Below are positions 1 to 6,018 of a stretch of 7,077 nt of DNA, piece by piece. Position numbers and translations under genes: made by a program. Below the pieces are notes generated by a model that was not told the origin of the DNA, made no database searches, and saw only the letters and a list, made by a program, of their open reading frames with translations. Source of the stretch: Dorea sp. (lineage in GTDB: Bacteria; Bacillota_A; Clostridia; Lachnospirales; Lachnospiraceae); contig JAEDLC010000095.1 of NCBI GenBank assembly GCA_016295505.1, forward strand, positions 1-7,077, given 5' to 3'. Each line of letters begins with the position of its first letter. Within the stretch, counting starts at the first letter, position 1.

Positions 1-1415
1 AAGATCCTTGTCAGGCGCACCACCGGAATCCGCCCGGAATCTATCATATCCTTCAATACATTTCCTGCTCCAACACTCGGAAGCTGATCCGTATCTCCCA
101 CCAGGATCAGAGTCATATGTTCCGGAAGCGCTTTCAACAGATTGTACATCAGCATGATGTCCACCATGGAACATTCATCCAGAATCAGAACATCCCCTTC
201 CAATGGATGCTCTTCGTTCTTCTGATAGCCTTCCGGCGGCTTATATTCCAGCAGACGGTGAATGGTCTTCGCCTCCATTCCCGTGGCTTCCGACATGCGT
301 TTCGCTGCTCTGCCGGTCGGCGCCGCCAGCAGGATCTTGCAGCCCGCAAGCTGATAAGCCGATATGATCCCCAACGTAGTTGTCGTTTTTCCGGTTCCGG
401 GTCCGCCGGTCAGGATCATGACTTTGGAAGAAATGGCCGTCCGTACTGCTTCCAGCTGTATCTCATCATAGACAATGTCAGAACTTTGCATCACCTTCTG
501 TATAATGATCTCCGGATCCATGTTGATCTGTCTCGCAGCCGACATAAGCCCTATCAGCCGCTTCGCACACCCGCTCTCCGAGAAATAAAATGGCGGCAGA
601 TAGATCGCTTCTTCGTCTTTTATCACGTCTTCCGACCGGAGCATCTCATCCAGCGTGATCTCCAGTTCCGGTGTCTCTACTTCTAACAGCTCCGCCGCTG
701 TATTGATCAACTGTTCACGGACCGCATAGCAATGCCCACTTTCAGACAGTTTGTTCAATGTATACAGAATTCCGCTTCTCAGACGTATGAACTTTCCTTT
801 CTCCAGTCCCATCTTAGCAGCAATCGCATCTGCAGTTTTAAATCCGATCCCCCAGATATCATCTGCCAGCCGGTATGGATTCTCCTTGACAATCTGGATA
901 CTTTCACTTCCATAGGTCTTAAAGATTCTGGTTGCATGAGTCGTACTGACTTCATGGCTCTGAAGAAACAGCATGATATTCTTGATCTCTTTCTGTTCCT
1001 GCCAGCTGTTCTTGATCCGCTCCACGCGGACCTTCCCGATCCCTTCCACCTTGATCAGTTCGTCCGGATTCTCTTCAATCACATCCAGTGTATCCTTCCC
1101 GAATTTCTCCACGATCCGCTTTGCAAACTTTGGCCCCACACCCTTGATCAGTCCGGAACCAAGATATTTTTCAATACCATATACAGTAGCAGGTAACGTC
1201 TCCTCAAACTTCTCCACGGCAAACTGCCTCCCGTATCTGGCATCCATTTTCCACATGCCTTCCAGCAAAAGAACAGAACCCACATGGGTATCCGGCATAA
1301 TCCCGACAACCGTCACAAGATCATTATAATTTTTCACCGCACACTTCAGTACCGTGTAACCATTTTCTGTATTCTGATAAGTAATCCTCTCTACAACACA
1401 GCGCAGACGCTCCAT
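1..1415 (-). CDS. recD2: RecD2-type ATP-dependent DNA helicase, N-terminal 471 residues (partial, runs off left edge)
   Basis: Superfamily 1B 5'-3' DNA helicase of the RecD2 (RecD/TraA) family, which acts in DNA repair and replication-fork maintenance in bacteria without RecBC. Translating the minus strand from ATG 1415 gives 471 residues before the window edge; the family is usually about 740, so the last third is missing only because of the window. Seen: OB-like N-terminus (MERLRCVVERITY...), helix-hairpin-helix segments near residues 86-106, 120-134 and 179-203 (GIGFKTADAI), Walker A GGPGTGKTT at 337-345, APTGRAAKRM at 365-374, Walker B-like DECSMVD at 413-419, and motif III GDTDQLPSVGAG at 440-451. 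Start chosen because a GGAGG site (1424-1428) sits 8 bases upstream and the protein then begins as family members do. The frame stays open for 43 more codons upstream (see findings). It is transcribed divergently from the flavoprotein gene. Identification is secure; the exact start is slightly less so. Confidence 0.95.
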   Translation of the reverse strand, partial: MERLRCVVERITYQNTENGYTVLKCAVKNYNDLVTVVGIMPDTHVGSVLLLEGMWKMDARYGRQFAVEKFEETLPATVYGIEKYLGSGLIKGVGPKFAKRIVEKFGKDTLDVIEENPDELIKVEGIGKVRVERIKNSWQEQKEIKNIMLFLQSHEVSTTHATRIFKTYGSESIQIVKENPYRLADDIWGIGFKTADAIAAKMGLEKGKFIRLRSGILYTLNKLSESGHCYAVREQLINTAAELLEVETPELEITLDEMLRSEDVIKDEEAIYLPPFYFSESGCAKRLIGLMSAARQINMDPEIIIQKVMQSSDIVYDEIQLEAVRTAISSKVMILTGGPGTGKTTTTLGIISAYQLAGCKILLAAPTGRAAKRMSEATGMEAKTIHRLLEYKPPEGYQKNEEHPLEGDVLILDECSMVDIMLMYNLLKALPEHMTLILVGDTDQLPSVGAGNVLKDMIDSGRIPVVRLTRI

Positions 1416-1423
1416 GTGATATT

Positions 1424-1428
1424 CCTCC
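1424..1428 (-). promoter_or_regulatory. Ribosome binding site deciding the recD2 start
   Basis: GGAGG on the minus strand, 8 bases before ATG 1415. It favours this start over the upstream in-frame GTG at 1544 and ATG at 1490, neither of which has as good a site. Confidence 0.75.
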
Positions 1429-1580
1429 GTTCCGACAGCTTCTCTTTCCACAATTTTATACTGATTTGCACCGCCCTTCAATGCATACATGAAAAAATAT
1501 GTATGATCCTCTCCGTTCTTTCCTATAAAACAGACACAATCCACTATAATACCTGCCTATCTGAATCTAATTATTCGGTC

Positions 1581-1586
1581 TATAAT
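1581..1586 (+). promoter_or_regulatory. Possible -10 box for the flavoprotein gene
   Basis: A perfect TATAAT lies about 100 bases before the reductase start in the divergent intergenic region. No good -35 hexamer is found 16-18 bases upstream (TATCTG at the 17-base spacing), so this is weak. A second candidate is TGTGTAATAT at 1638-1647, which also lacks a -35. No convincing promoter for recD2 was found in the same gap. Confidence 0.25.
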
Positions 1587-1670
1587 AAAGGTACATCAGA
1601 TACATACGACCCGATCCGGCATTCCGGCCGGTTTTCCTGTGTAATATACGTTGTAAAGAAATATTAGAAA

Positions 1671-1676
1671 AGAGGA
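1671..1676 (+). promoter_or_regulatory. Ribosome binding site of the flavoprotein gene
   Basis: AGAGGA followed by a 9-base gap to ATG 1686. It supports that start codon. Confidence 0.7.
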
Positions 1677-1685
1677 ATTTATACT

Positions 1686-2414
1686 ATGAAAACAGTAATC
1701 ATCCACGGACAAAGTCATGAAGGCAGCACCTGCATGGTGGCAAGAGAGGTTGCAGAAAAAGCAGGCGGAGACATTCGGGAATTTTTTCTGCCGCGGGATT
1801 TTAACCAGCCATGTCTCGGCTGCTTTACCTGCTTTCAGACGGATTTATCCAGATGCCCGCATTATCAGGCACTTAAGCCTTTGATCGACGCACTTCTTGA
1901 AGCAGATCTGCTGATACTGGAAAGCCCGGTCTATGTCTATCATGCCACCGGTTCCATGATGAATTTCCTGGACCACTTCGGAACCTGGTGGGTTGTTCAC
2001 AGACCCCTTCCGGAAATGAGCAAAAAACAGGCCGTTGTCATCAGTACTGCTGCCGGAGGCGGCATGAAAAGTACCGTTAAGGACATGGCTGACAGCCTTG
2101 AGATGTGGGGAATCAATAAGATCTACAAACTCGGAATCGGAGTACAGGCAACCAAACCGGAAGAAATCCCGGAAAAGATCCTTCAGAAAATTCATAAAAA
2201 GACAGACCGGATCGCACACCAGGTTCAGATCCACGCAGGAGAACGCGGATATAACAGAAGGGCAAAAAAATGGTTTACCCTGATGCGTTTTGCACACATG
2301 CATTTTCCGCCGGCGGAGCCGGATTACGGATACTGGGACAAAAAGGGCTGGCATGGAAAAAAACGGCCCTGGAAATCCCCACTGCAAAAAAATTACTTTT
2401 TTCTTCTGCCATAA
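1686..2414 (+). CDS. Flavodoxin-fold NAD(P)H-dependent oxidoreductase (FMN reductase family, iron-sulfur-flavoprotein-like)
   Basis: Predicted soluble cytoplasmic FMN-binding reductase of 242 residues. Seen: an N-terminal beta strand then HGQSHEGST at residues 7-15, the position of the FMN phosphate loop in this fold; C43-x2-C46-x2-C49-x7-C57; ESPVYVYHATGSMMNFLDH at 79-97, the conserved 'SPVY...G..K.F.D' region; and STAAGGGMKS at 120-129 for the flavin ring loop. In characterised iron-sulfur flavoproteins a compact cysteine motif of this spacing class holds a [4Fe-4S] cluster; whether this protein binds one is inference. The physiological substrate cannot be read from the sequence. The basic C-terminal region ends in WHGKKRPWK followed by SPLQKNYFFLLP, which is encoded next to the neighbouring terminator. 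It is a single gene between the divergent recD2 and the convergent aminotransferase, so probably monocistronic. Confidence 0.85.
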   Translation: MKTVIIHGQSHEGSTCMVAREVAEKAGGDIREFFLPRDFNQPCLGCFTCFQTDLSRCPHYQALKPLIDALLEADLLILESPVYVYHATGSMMNFLDHFGTWWVVHRPLPEMSKKQAVVISTAAGGGMKSTVKDMADSLEMWGINKIYKLGIGVQATKPEEIPEKILQKIHKKTDRIAHQVQIHAGERGYNRRAKKWFTLMRFAHMHFPPAEPDYGYWDKKGWHGKKRPWKSPLQKNYFFLLP

Positions 2415-2447
2415 AAAACACCTCCTGCATCCCAAAGATGCAGGAGG
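2413..2447 (-). terminator. Rho-independent terminator of the aminotransferase gene
   Basis: Perfect 11-bp stem (CCTCCTGCATC at 2421-2431, GATGCAGGAGG at 2437-2447) with a 5-base loop. Read on the minus strand it is followed by TG and six T residues (complement of 2413-2418). It lies just after the aminotransferase stop at 2469. On the plus strand no T-run follows, so it should act mainly leftward, although the hairpin also sits directly after the reductase stop codon (2412-2414), which overlaps the T-tract. Confidence 0.9.
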
Positions 2448-2468
2448 CCATATATTCCACGCGCCATA

Positions 2469-3716
2469 CTATGCAGTTTTTCTTCCGATTCCCTTTACAT
2501 CTCCCTGTTTATATCCGTCCAGGAATTCACCCATACGTTTTACGGCGTCCGCAAGCACTTCTGCCTCCGGCAGCATTACGATTCGGAAATGATCCGGATC
2601 CTGCCAGTCAAATCCGCTTCCCGGAACCAGAAGTATATTGGTTGCGTGAAGGAGATCTCTGGCAAATACTCTGTCATCTGTGATGTGGAATTTCTTCACA
2701 TCCAGTTTCGGGAATATATAAAAGGCGCTGTTATTTTTTACAAATGAAATTCCATTAATCTTTTCCAGCTCTCTTACCGTTGCCTCTCTCTGTTCATAGA
2801 TTCTTCCTCCCGGCCGAACCATGGATGCCGGTGTTTCCATATCGTCCAGAGCCGCCGGAATAACGATCTGTGCAAGCGTATTCGCACACAGCCTCAACGA
2901 GGTAAGCTGAATGATTCCCTGTCTGTAGTCTTCTGTCAGATGTCTTGGTCCGCTGATGACCATCCATCCGCAGCGATAACCACATAAGCAATGTGACTTG
3001 GAAAGACCGTTCATCGTTACCACCGGAAGGTCTTCCGCAAGGGATGCCAGCGATACATGCTCCAGTCCGTCCATCACCAGTCTGTCGTAGATCTCATCTG
3101 CAAACAGAAGAATACCAGCTTCTCTTGCCACCTGTACGATCTCTTCCAGTACTTCCTTCGGATACAGAACTCCTGTAGGATTATTCGGATTGATGATTAC
3201 CATCGCCTTCGTCTTTGGTGTGATCTTAGAGCGGATATCCTGAATATCCGGATACCAGCCTGATTTTTCATCACAGACATAGAATACCGGCTTTCCGCCT
3301 GCAAGATATACGGAATTCCCCCAGATGGAATAACTTGGTGTCGGCACAAGAACCTCATCTCCATCATTTAACAGAGGCATAAGAGCAAAAGACACGACTT
3401 CACTGACACCATTTCCGATAAATACATCATCCGGTGTAATGCCTTTGATTCCTTTCGACTTCTCATATTCGCAGATCGCTTCTCTCGCTTTTGGCATGCC
3501 TTTAAAATCACAGTATCCGACTCCATCAGCCGTATGAGTTTCCAACGCACGCTCAATACTTTCCGGCTGTTTAAATCCAAAAGTTGCCGGATTACCCGTA
3601 TTCAGCTTCAGGACATCAATTCCCCTTGCCTGCATGTCCATCGCTTCTACAAATAACGGTCCTCTGATATCAGAGTGAACCATTTCCATTCTTTTTGCTC
3701 TTAAAATCTCCTTCAT
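2469..3716 (-). CDS. alaA: PLP-dependent aminotransferase, AlaA-like (alanine/glutamate-pyruvate type)
   Basis: Class I/II fold-type I aminotransferase of 415 residues, full length for the family. It probably transfers an amino group between alanine and 2-oxoglutarate, or a similar pair, in the cytoplasm. Seen: SDIRGPLFVEA at residues 15-25, typical of the AlaA branch; LNTGNPA at 38-44; the NPNNPTG motif at 176-182; DEIYD at 207-211 with the PLP-contacting Asp and Tyr; the Schiff-base lysine K240 in NGLSK; the phosphate-binding arginine R248 in GYRCGW; and the substrate carboxylate arginine R378 in HFRIVMLP. Start ATG 3716 gives the usual N-terminus; the upstream GTGGGG is a moderate ribosome binding site. 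The promoter is at 3762-3790 and the terminator at 2413-2447, so it is probably transcribed alone. The symbol rests on similarity of motifs; substrate preference within the AlaA group is not certain. Confidence 0.92.
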   Translation of the reverse strand: MKEILRAKRMEMVHSDIRGPLFVEAMDMQARGIDVLKLNTGNPATFGFKQPESIERALETHTADGVGYCDFKGMPKAREAICEYEKSKGIKGITPDDVFIGNGVSEVVSFALMPLLNDGDEVLVPTPSYSIWGNSVYLAGGKPVFYVCDEKSGWYPDIQDIRSKITPKTKAMVIINPNNPTGVLYPKEVLEEIVQVAREAGILLFADEIYDRLVMDGLEHVSLASLAEDLPVVTMNGLSKSHCLCGYRCGWMVISGPRHLTEDYRQGIIQLTSLRLCANTLAQIVIPAALDDMETPASMVRPGGRIYEQREATVRELEKINGISFVKNNSAFYIFPKLDVKKFHITDDRVFARDLLHATNILLVPGSGFDWQDPDHFRIVMLPEAEVLADAVKRMGEFLDGYKQGDVKGIGRKTA

Positions 3717-3761
3717 ATCTTTTCCCCACCTTGTCAGAAAATAATTTCTTTATCTGTCCTT

Positions 3762-3790
3762 ATCATACGACCGGCGGGTAATATAATCAA
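3762..3790 (-). promoter_or_regulatory. Sigma-A-type promoter of the aminotransferase gene
   Basis: On the minus strand TTGATT (complement of 3785-3790) and TATGAT (complement of 3762-3767) are separated by exactly 17 bases. The expected start of transcription near 3755 leaves a leader of roughly 40 bases before ATG 3716. An AT-rich stretch (3791-3835) lies just upstream and could serve as an UP-like element. Confidence 0.75.
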
Positions 3791-3857
3791 ATATCTATAA
3801 TTATATAATTATTATATCATTTTAACTATATAGCAATTCCGTTTGCATCCAATATAT

Positions 3858-3901
3858 CTAACGCTCAAAGAGATGCGTTAGCGAGTGTTAGACGAGTGTT
3901 A
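3858..3901. repeat. GYGTTA motif cluster on the 3' side of the AlbA_2 gene
   Basis: Three direct copies on the plus strand: GCGTTA at 3875-3880, GTGTTA at 3885-3890 and GTGTTA at 3896-3901, starting 10 and 11 bases apart, about one helical turn. An inverted copy (CTAACGC 3858-3864) forms a 7-bp inverted repeat with GCGTTAG 3875-3881 across a 10-base gap. The same motif recurs on the other side of the gene. Binding-site array is an inference from spacing and repetition. Confidence 0.55.
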
Positions 3902-3921
3902 AAAGCATATTTTAATGCTTT
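3902..3921 (-). terminator. Possible weak terminator after the AlbA_2 gene
   Basis: AAAGCAT (3902-3908) and ATGCTTT (3915-3921) form a 7-bp AT-rich stem with a 6-base loop that overlaps the last base of the stop codon (3921-3923, TGA on minus). On the minus strand the stem ends in TTTT and then AAC, so the T-run is short. It could instead be part of the adjoining repeat cluster. Confidence 0.35.
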
Positions 3922-5567
3922 CAATTGCCACAATAACGATATTTTGCATATCGACCTTTATTAATAGGTTCCAGAATATCGTTATCAACCAGACTCTTCA
4001 GCAATCGATATGCCTTATTTTCATCTACATGCAACAATTGTACAACATCTGCTCTCGCAATATACTCATTTGATTTCGCCATATTAACAATAAGCTCAGG
4101 ATATCTAGTCTCATCTATATCCACTTGACGAACATAGCCTATTTTTTGAGATTTCGTACTATAAACTTTTGGAGATAAGATATAGGTCCTATTGCGACCA
4201 CTTCCATAGATATCTACAATTCCACTCTCAATAGCTGAATCAAGAATATTTTTTGTTGCAATTTCTGATAAATTTACCGATGCCGCAATTTGATCGATTG
4301 TAGATTTCGGCAAGTCTTTTAGTGCATTTAAAACCATCAATGTGTTTAACGAAAGTGGACGACCAAGTTTATTTTGTTCATTTGACACAAGCTTTGCAAT
4401 TTGAGGATCTGGCTTACTTCTCGGAATAAACAAAGAAACTGTAACGGAAGTAGATGCGCTATAATCTGGAAGCGGATTTCCATAAATTAAAGAGCCTTCG
4501 TATATTCTATCAATACCTCGTCCTGTCTTTTCAGCTAAGCCAATTCGTTTCAGCGCATCAGCGATTTGAGGGTTACGTCCATGCGGTTCTGCAGTAAGCA
4601 AATTATGAATAGAAACACCTTCGATAAAACCACCAGGATTGGCAATCGTTAACCCTTCATCGTTGATAGCAACACGTACTCGTCCCATTTTTGTATAGTC
4701 ACGATGGCTAAATGCATTTACAATCGCCTCGCGAAATGCTCTTTTGTTAAAATCCGGAACGGGGACACGAAAAAGCCCCATTTCAATCTCTTGTTCAGGA
4801 TTCCATGCCTCCATATATGTGTTTATCTTATCTATTGTAGATAATAATGGCAATGACATATCGTCATTGACTCTGACTTCTGTGCCGACCAATACCTGAA
4901 ATGATGCTGCATGTGTTGGAATATGCTTTTTTATTGCTACACGTTTTCCAATAAACAATAATCCCGTAATTGTTGGAATTAACATATCATTCAATTCTCT
5001 AACAAATCCCAACGCTTTAAATAATTCTTCATCTGATAAATCCACCAATGATTTATCACCATTATAAGCCATAATCAAACTACGCAAATGCTCTATCTCC
5101 ACCGGATCAAAGTCTGATAATGTAGCCTCTGTCACTGGCATTGCAGAATAATCCAACATACGTAAATCAGACAAGCGTGTCGCAAATTCAGACGGATACA
5201 TTGGTACATTTTCAGGTGTTCCATCCGCTTTTATTCTTCGACGAGAAACCTTTCCCGATATAGTTGCAACAATTCCACTATACGATTTTGGAACCGTAAT
5301 CTTTAATACCGGATATATATCATCTATTATTTCTGCCCGAATTGAAACAGGCGGAATGGTATTATTAGCAATATATGCACTTAATGTAGTAGGATTTTTG
5401 TGTGCCTCATGCACCCCAGTGACTTCACCGGAATCTTCAATCCCCAGATACAAATCGCCACCTTCTGTATTCGCAAATGCGACAACAGCATCAAAGATAT
5501 CTGAATCAGGGTATTTCTTTATATCACTTTTAAATTCGATAGTTAATGTCTCTTTTTTAGGTAACAT
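3921..5567 (-). CDS. AlbA_2 (Schlafen-like) / HATPase_c_4 putative transcriptional regulator
   Basis: 548-residue protein of the COG2865-type group, usually annotated as an ATP-binding or transcriptional regulator; the cellular role is not established. Domains by motif: an N-terminal AlbA_2 domain around residues 1-125 (TIEFKSD at 9-15, AFANTEGGDLYLGIED at 30-45); a GHKL-like HATPase_c_4 region around 270-382 with an N-box-like REAIVNAFSHRDY at 279-291, NPGG at 310-313, and a G-rich KTGRGIDRIY at 347-356; then two C-terminal helix-turn-helix-like segments around 405-450 (PKSTIDQIAASVNLSEIATKN) and 490-545 (YIARADVVQLLHVDENKAYRLL). No membrane segment or signal peptide. Start ATG 5567 has GGAGG 7 bases upstream. 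The gene is visibly more AT-rich than recD2 and the aminotransferase. It stands alone, with its own promoter and flanking motif arrays, which suggests acquisition and autoregulation (inference). Confidence 0.9.
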   Translation of the reverse strand: MLPKKETLTIEFKSDIKKYPDSDIFDAVVAFANTEGGDLYLGIEDSGEVTGVHEAHKNPTTLSAYIANNTIPPVSIRAEIIDDIYPVLKITVPKSYSGIVATISGKVSRRRIKADGTPENVPMYPSEFATRLSDLRMLDYSAMPVTEATLSDFDPVEIEHLRSLIMAYNGDKSLVDLSDEELFKALGFVRELNDMLIPTITGLLFIGKRVAIKKHIPTHAASFQVLVGTEVRVNDDMSLPLLSTIDKINTYMEAWNPEQEIEMGLFRVPVPDFNKRAFREAIVNAFSHRDYTKMGRVRVAINDEGLTIANPGGFIEGVSIHNLLTAEPHGRNPQIADALKRIGLAEKTGRGIDRIYEGSLIYGNPLPDYSASTSVTVSLFIPRSKPDPQIAKLVSNEQNKLGRPLSLNTLMVLNALKDLPKSTIDQIAASVNLSEIATKNILDSAIESGIVDIYGSGRNRTYILSPKVYSTKSQKIGYVRQVDIDETRYPELIVNMAKSNEYIARADVVQLLHVDENKAYRLLKSLVDNDILEPINKGRYAKYRYCGN

Positions 5568-5574
5568 TCTAACA

Positions 5575-5579
5575 CCTCC
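5575..5579 (-). promoter_or_regulatory. Ribosome binding site of the AlbA_2 gene, overlapping a GTGTTA motif
   Basis: GGAGG (complement of 5575-5579), 7 bases before ATG 5567. Its last G is also the first base of a GTGTTA copy (complement of 5570-5575), so a protein bound to the motif would cover the translation start region. Confidence 0.8.
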
Positions 5580-5585
5580 AACGCC

Positions 5586-5614
5586 ATTTTAACACTTAAA
5601 AGTGTTGGAATCAA
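5586..5614 (-). promoter_or_regulatory. Promoter of the AlbA_2 gene with palindromic operator in the spacer
   Basis: On the minus strand TTGATT (complement of 5609-5614) and TAAAAT (complement of 5586-5591) are spaced by exactly 17 bases. The perfect inverted repeat AACACTTAAAAGTGTT (5591-5606) occupies nearly the whole spacer and touches the -10 box. The predicted transcription start, about 7 bases beyond the -10, falls near 5579, giving a leader of only about a dozen bases that begins at the ribosome binding site. Confidence 0.7.
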
Positions 5615-5709
5615 TATTTTTAACGCGCATATGTGTTGTACACATTAAAAACTGTTGTATTTATAGTATTACCCAGTTCCCACTACATTTGCTGAATAAT
5701 GCCATAATT

Positions 5710-5737
5710 CTTCCTGCAGATGATCGTATGCAGGAAG
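5710..5737. terminator. Hairpin downstream of the membrane-protein cluster, possible terminator
   Basis: CTTCCTGCA (5710-5718) and TGCAGGAAG (5729-5737) form a perfect 9-bp stem with a 10-base loop, 33 bases beyond the stop of the small membrane protein. Neither strand has a run of T after it, so termination would be inefficient or Rho-dependent; otherwise it may simply be an mRNA 3'-end stabilising structure. The rest of 5646-5769 shows nothing I can name. Confidence 0.4.
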
Positions 5738-5769
5738 ACATCATAATATTTCCTCTATCATTGATTTAT

Positions 5770-6018
5770 TTATTCCCTTTCATCACAAAAGCGAAAATAC
5801 ATTACCCAGAACAAGATTCCCGCCAATGTTAACGCACATCCAAGCCCGGTATAAAACACTGCAATAAATACATCCGGTACCAATCCGGAACTGCGAAGCC
5901 AGATTCCTCCGCCCATCATAACCGCCATAATGCAGTATGCCTTGATATCAAAGAAATGCCATACCGGGCGAAATTCTTCCTTGTATCCCTTGATTCGTTT
6001 TGTATGCTTTATGCTCAT
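5770..6018 (-). CDS. Small two-span membrane protein, function unknown
   Basis: 82 residues from ATG 6018. A basic N-terminus (MSIKHTKRIKGYK) is followed by two hydrophobic segments at about residues 26-41 and 48-74, and a short charged tail (DERE). The start is chosen because ATG 6018-6016 overlaps the TGA stop of the upstream membrane gene as ATGA, the usual sign of translational coupling; an in-frame ATG at 6030 would add four residues (MFYK) but has no better ribosome site. I do not recognise a family with a known function. Coupling to the upstream membrane protein suggests that the two act together. Confidence 0.65.
   Translation of the reverse strand: MSIKHTKRIKGYKEEFRPVWHFFDIKAYCIMAVMMGGGIWLRSSGLVPDVFIAVFYTGLGCALTLAGILFWVMYFRFCDERE

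Larger units (their letters stand above)
5570..5645. repeat. Helically phased AACRC/GYGTT motif array upstream of the AlbA_2 gene
   Basis: Copies of AACAC or AACGC start at 5571, 5580, 5591 and 5622; reverse copies (GTGTT) start at 5602 and 5633. Steps are 9, 11, 11, 20 and 11 bases, close to whole turns of the helix. Two palindromes are included: AACACTT-AA-AAGTGTT (5591-5606) and ATGTGT-TGT-ACACAT (5631-5645). It spans the core promoter and about 30 bases upstream of the -35. A likely operator array; the binding protein is not known from sequence. Confidence 0.6.

Noticed and set aside
117..1329. Long plus-strand open frames (117-686, 732-1196, 973-1329)
   Set aside because: They lie antisense to the continuous RecD2 reading frame, which carries Walker A, Walker B and helix-hairpin-helix motifs; their translations have no recognisable features.
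1605..1640. CCGG-rich partial inverted repeats in the divergent gap, as a terminator or operator
   Set aside because: Arms are short and imperfect with no T-run; the pattern is not strong enough to call.
1845..2435. 196-codon minus-strand open frame
   Set aside because: Antisense to the flavodoxin-fold gene, which has conserved motifs and a ribosome binding site; the frame also runs through the terminator.
3791..3835. Several TATAAT-like hexamers in the AT-rich run upstream of the aminotransferase
   Set aside because: None has a -35 hexamer at 16-18 bases, whereas the TTGATT/TATGAT pair at 3762-3790 has a 17-base spacer and lies closer to the gene.
3875..3901. Short direct repeats as a CRISPR array
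   Set aside because: Repeat units are only about 6 bases with 4-5 base gaps; there is no repeat-spacer structure and no cas gene.
3858..5645. The flanking motifs as terminal inverted repeats of an insertion sequence or MITE
   Set aside because: No long matching termini, no transposase and no clear target duplication could be found by eye; only the short motif is shared, which fits protein binding sites better.
5602..5832. 76-codon plus-strand open frame in the gap before the membrane genes
   Set aside because: It overlaps the AlbA_2 promoter and the 3' end of the small membrane protein, has no ribosome site, and its translation looks like random AT-rich sequence.
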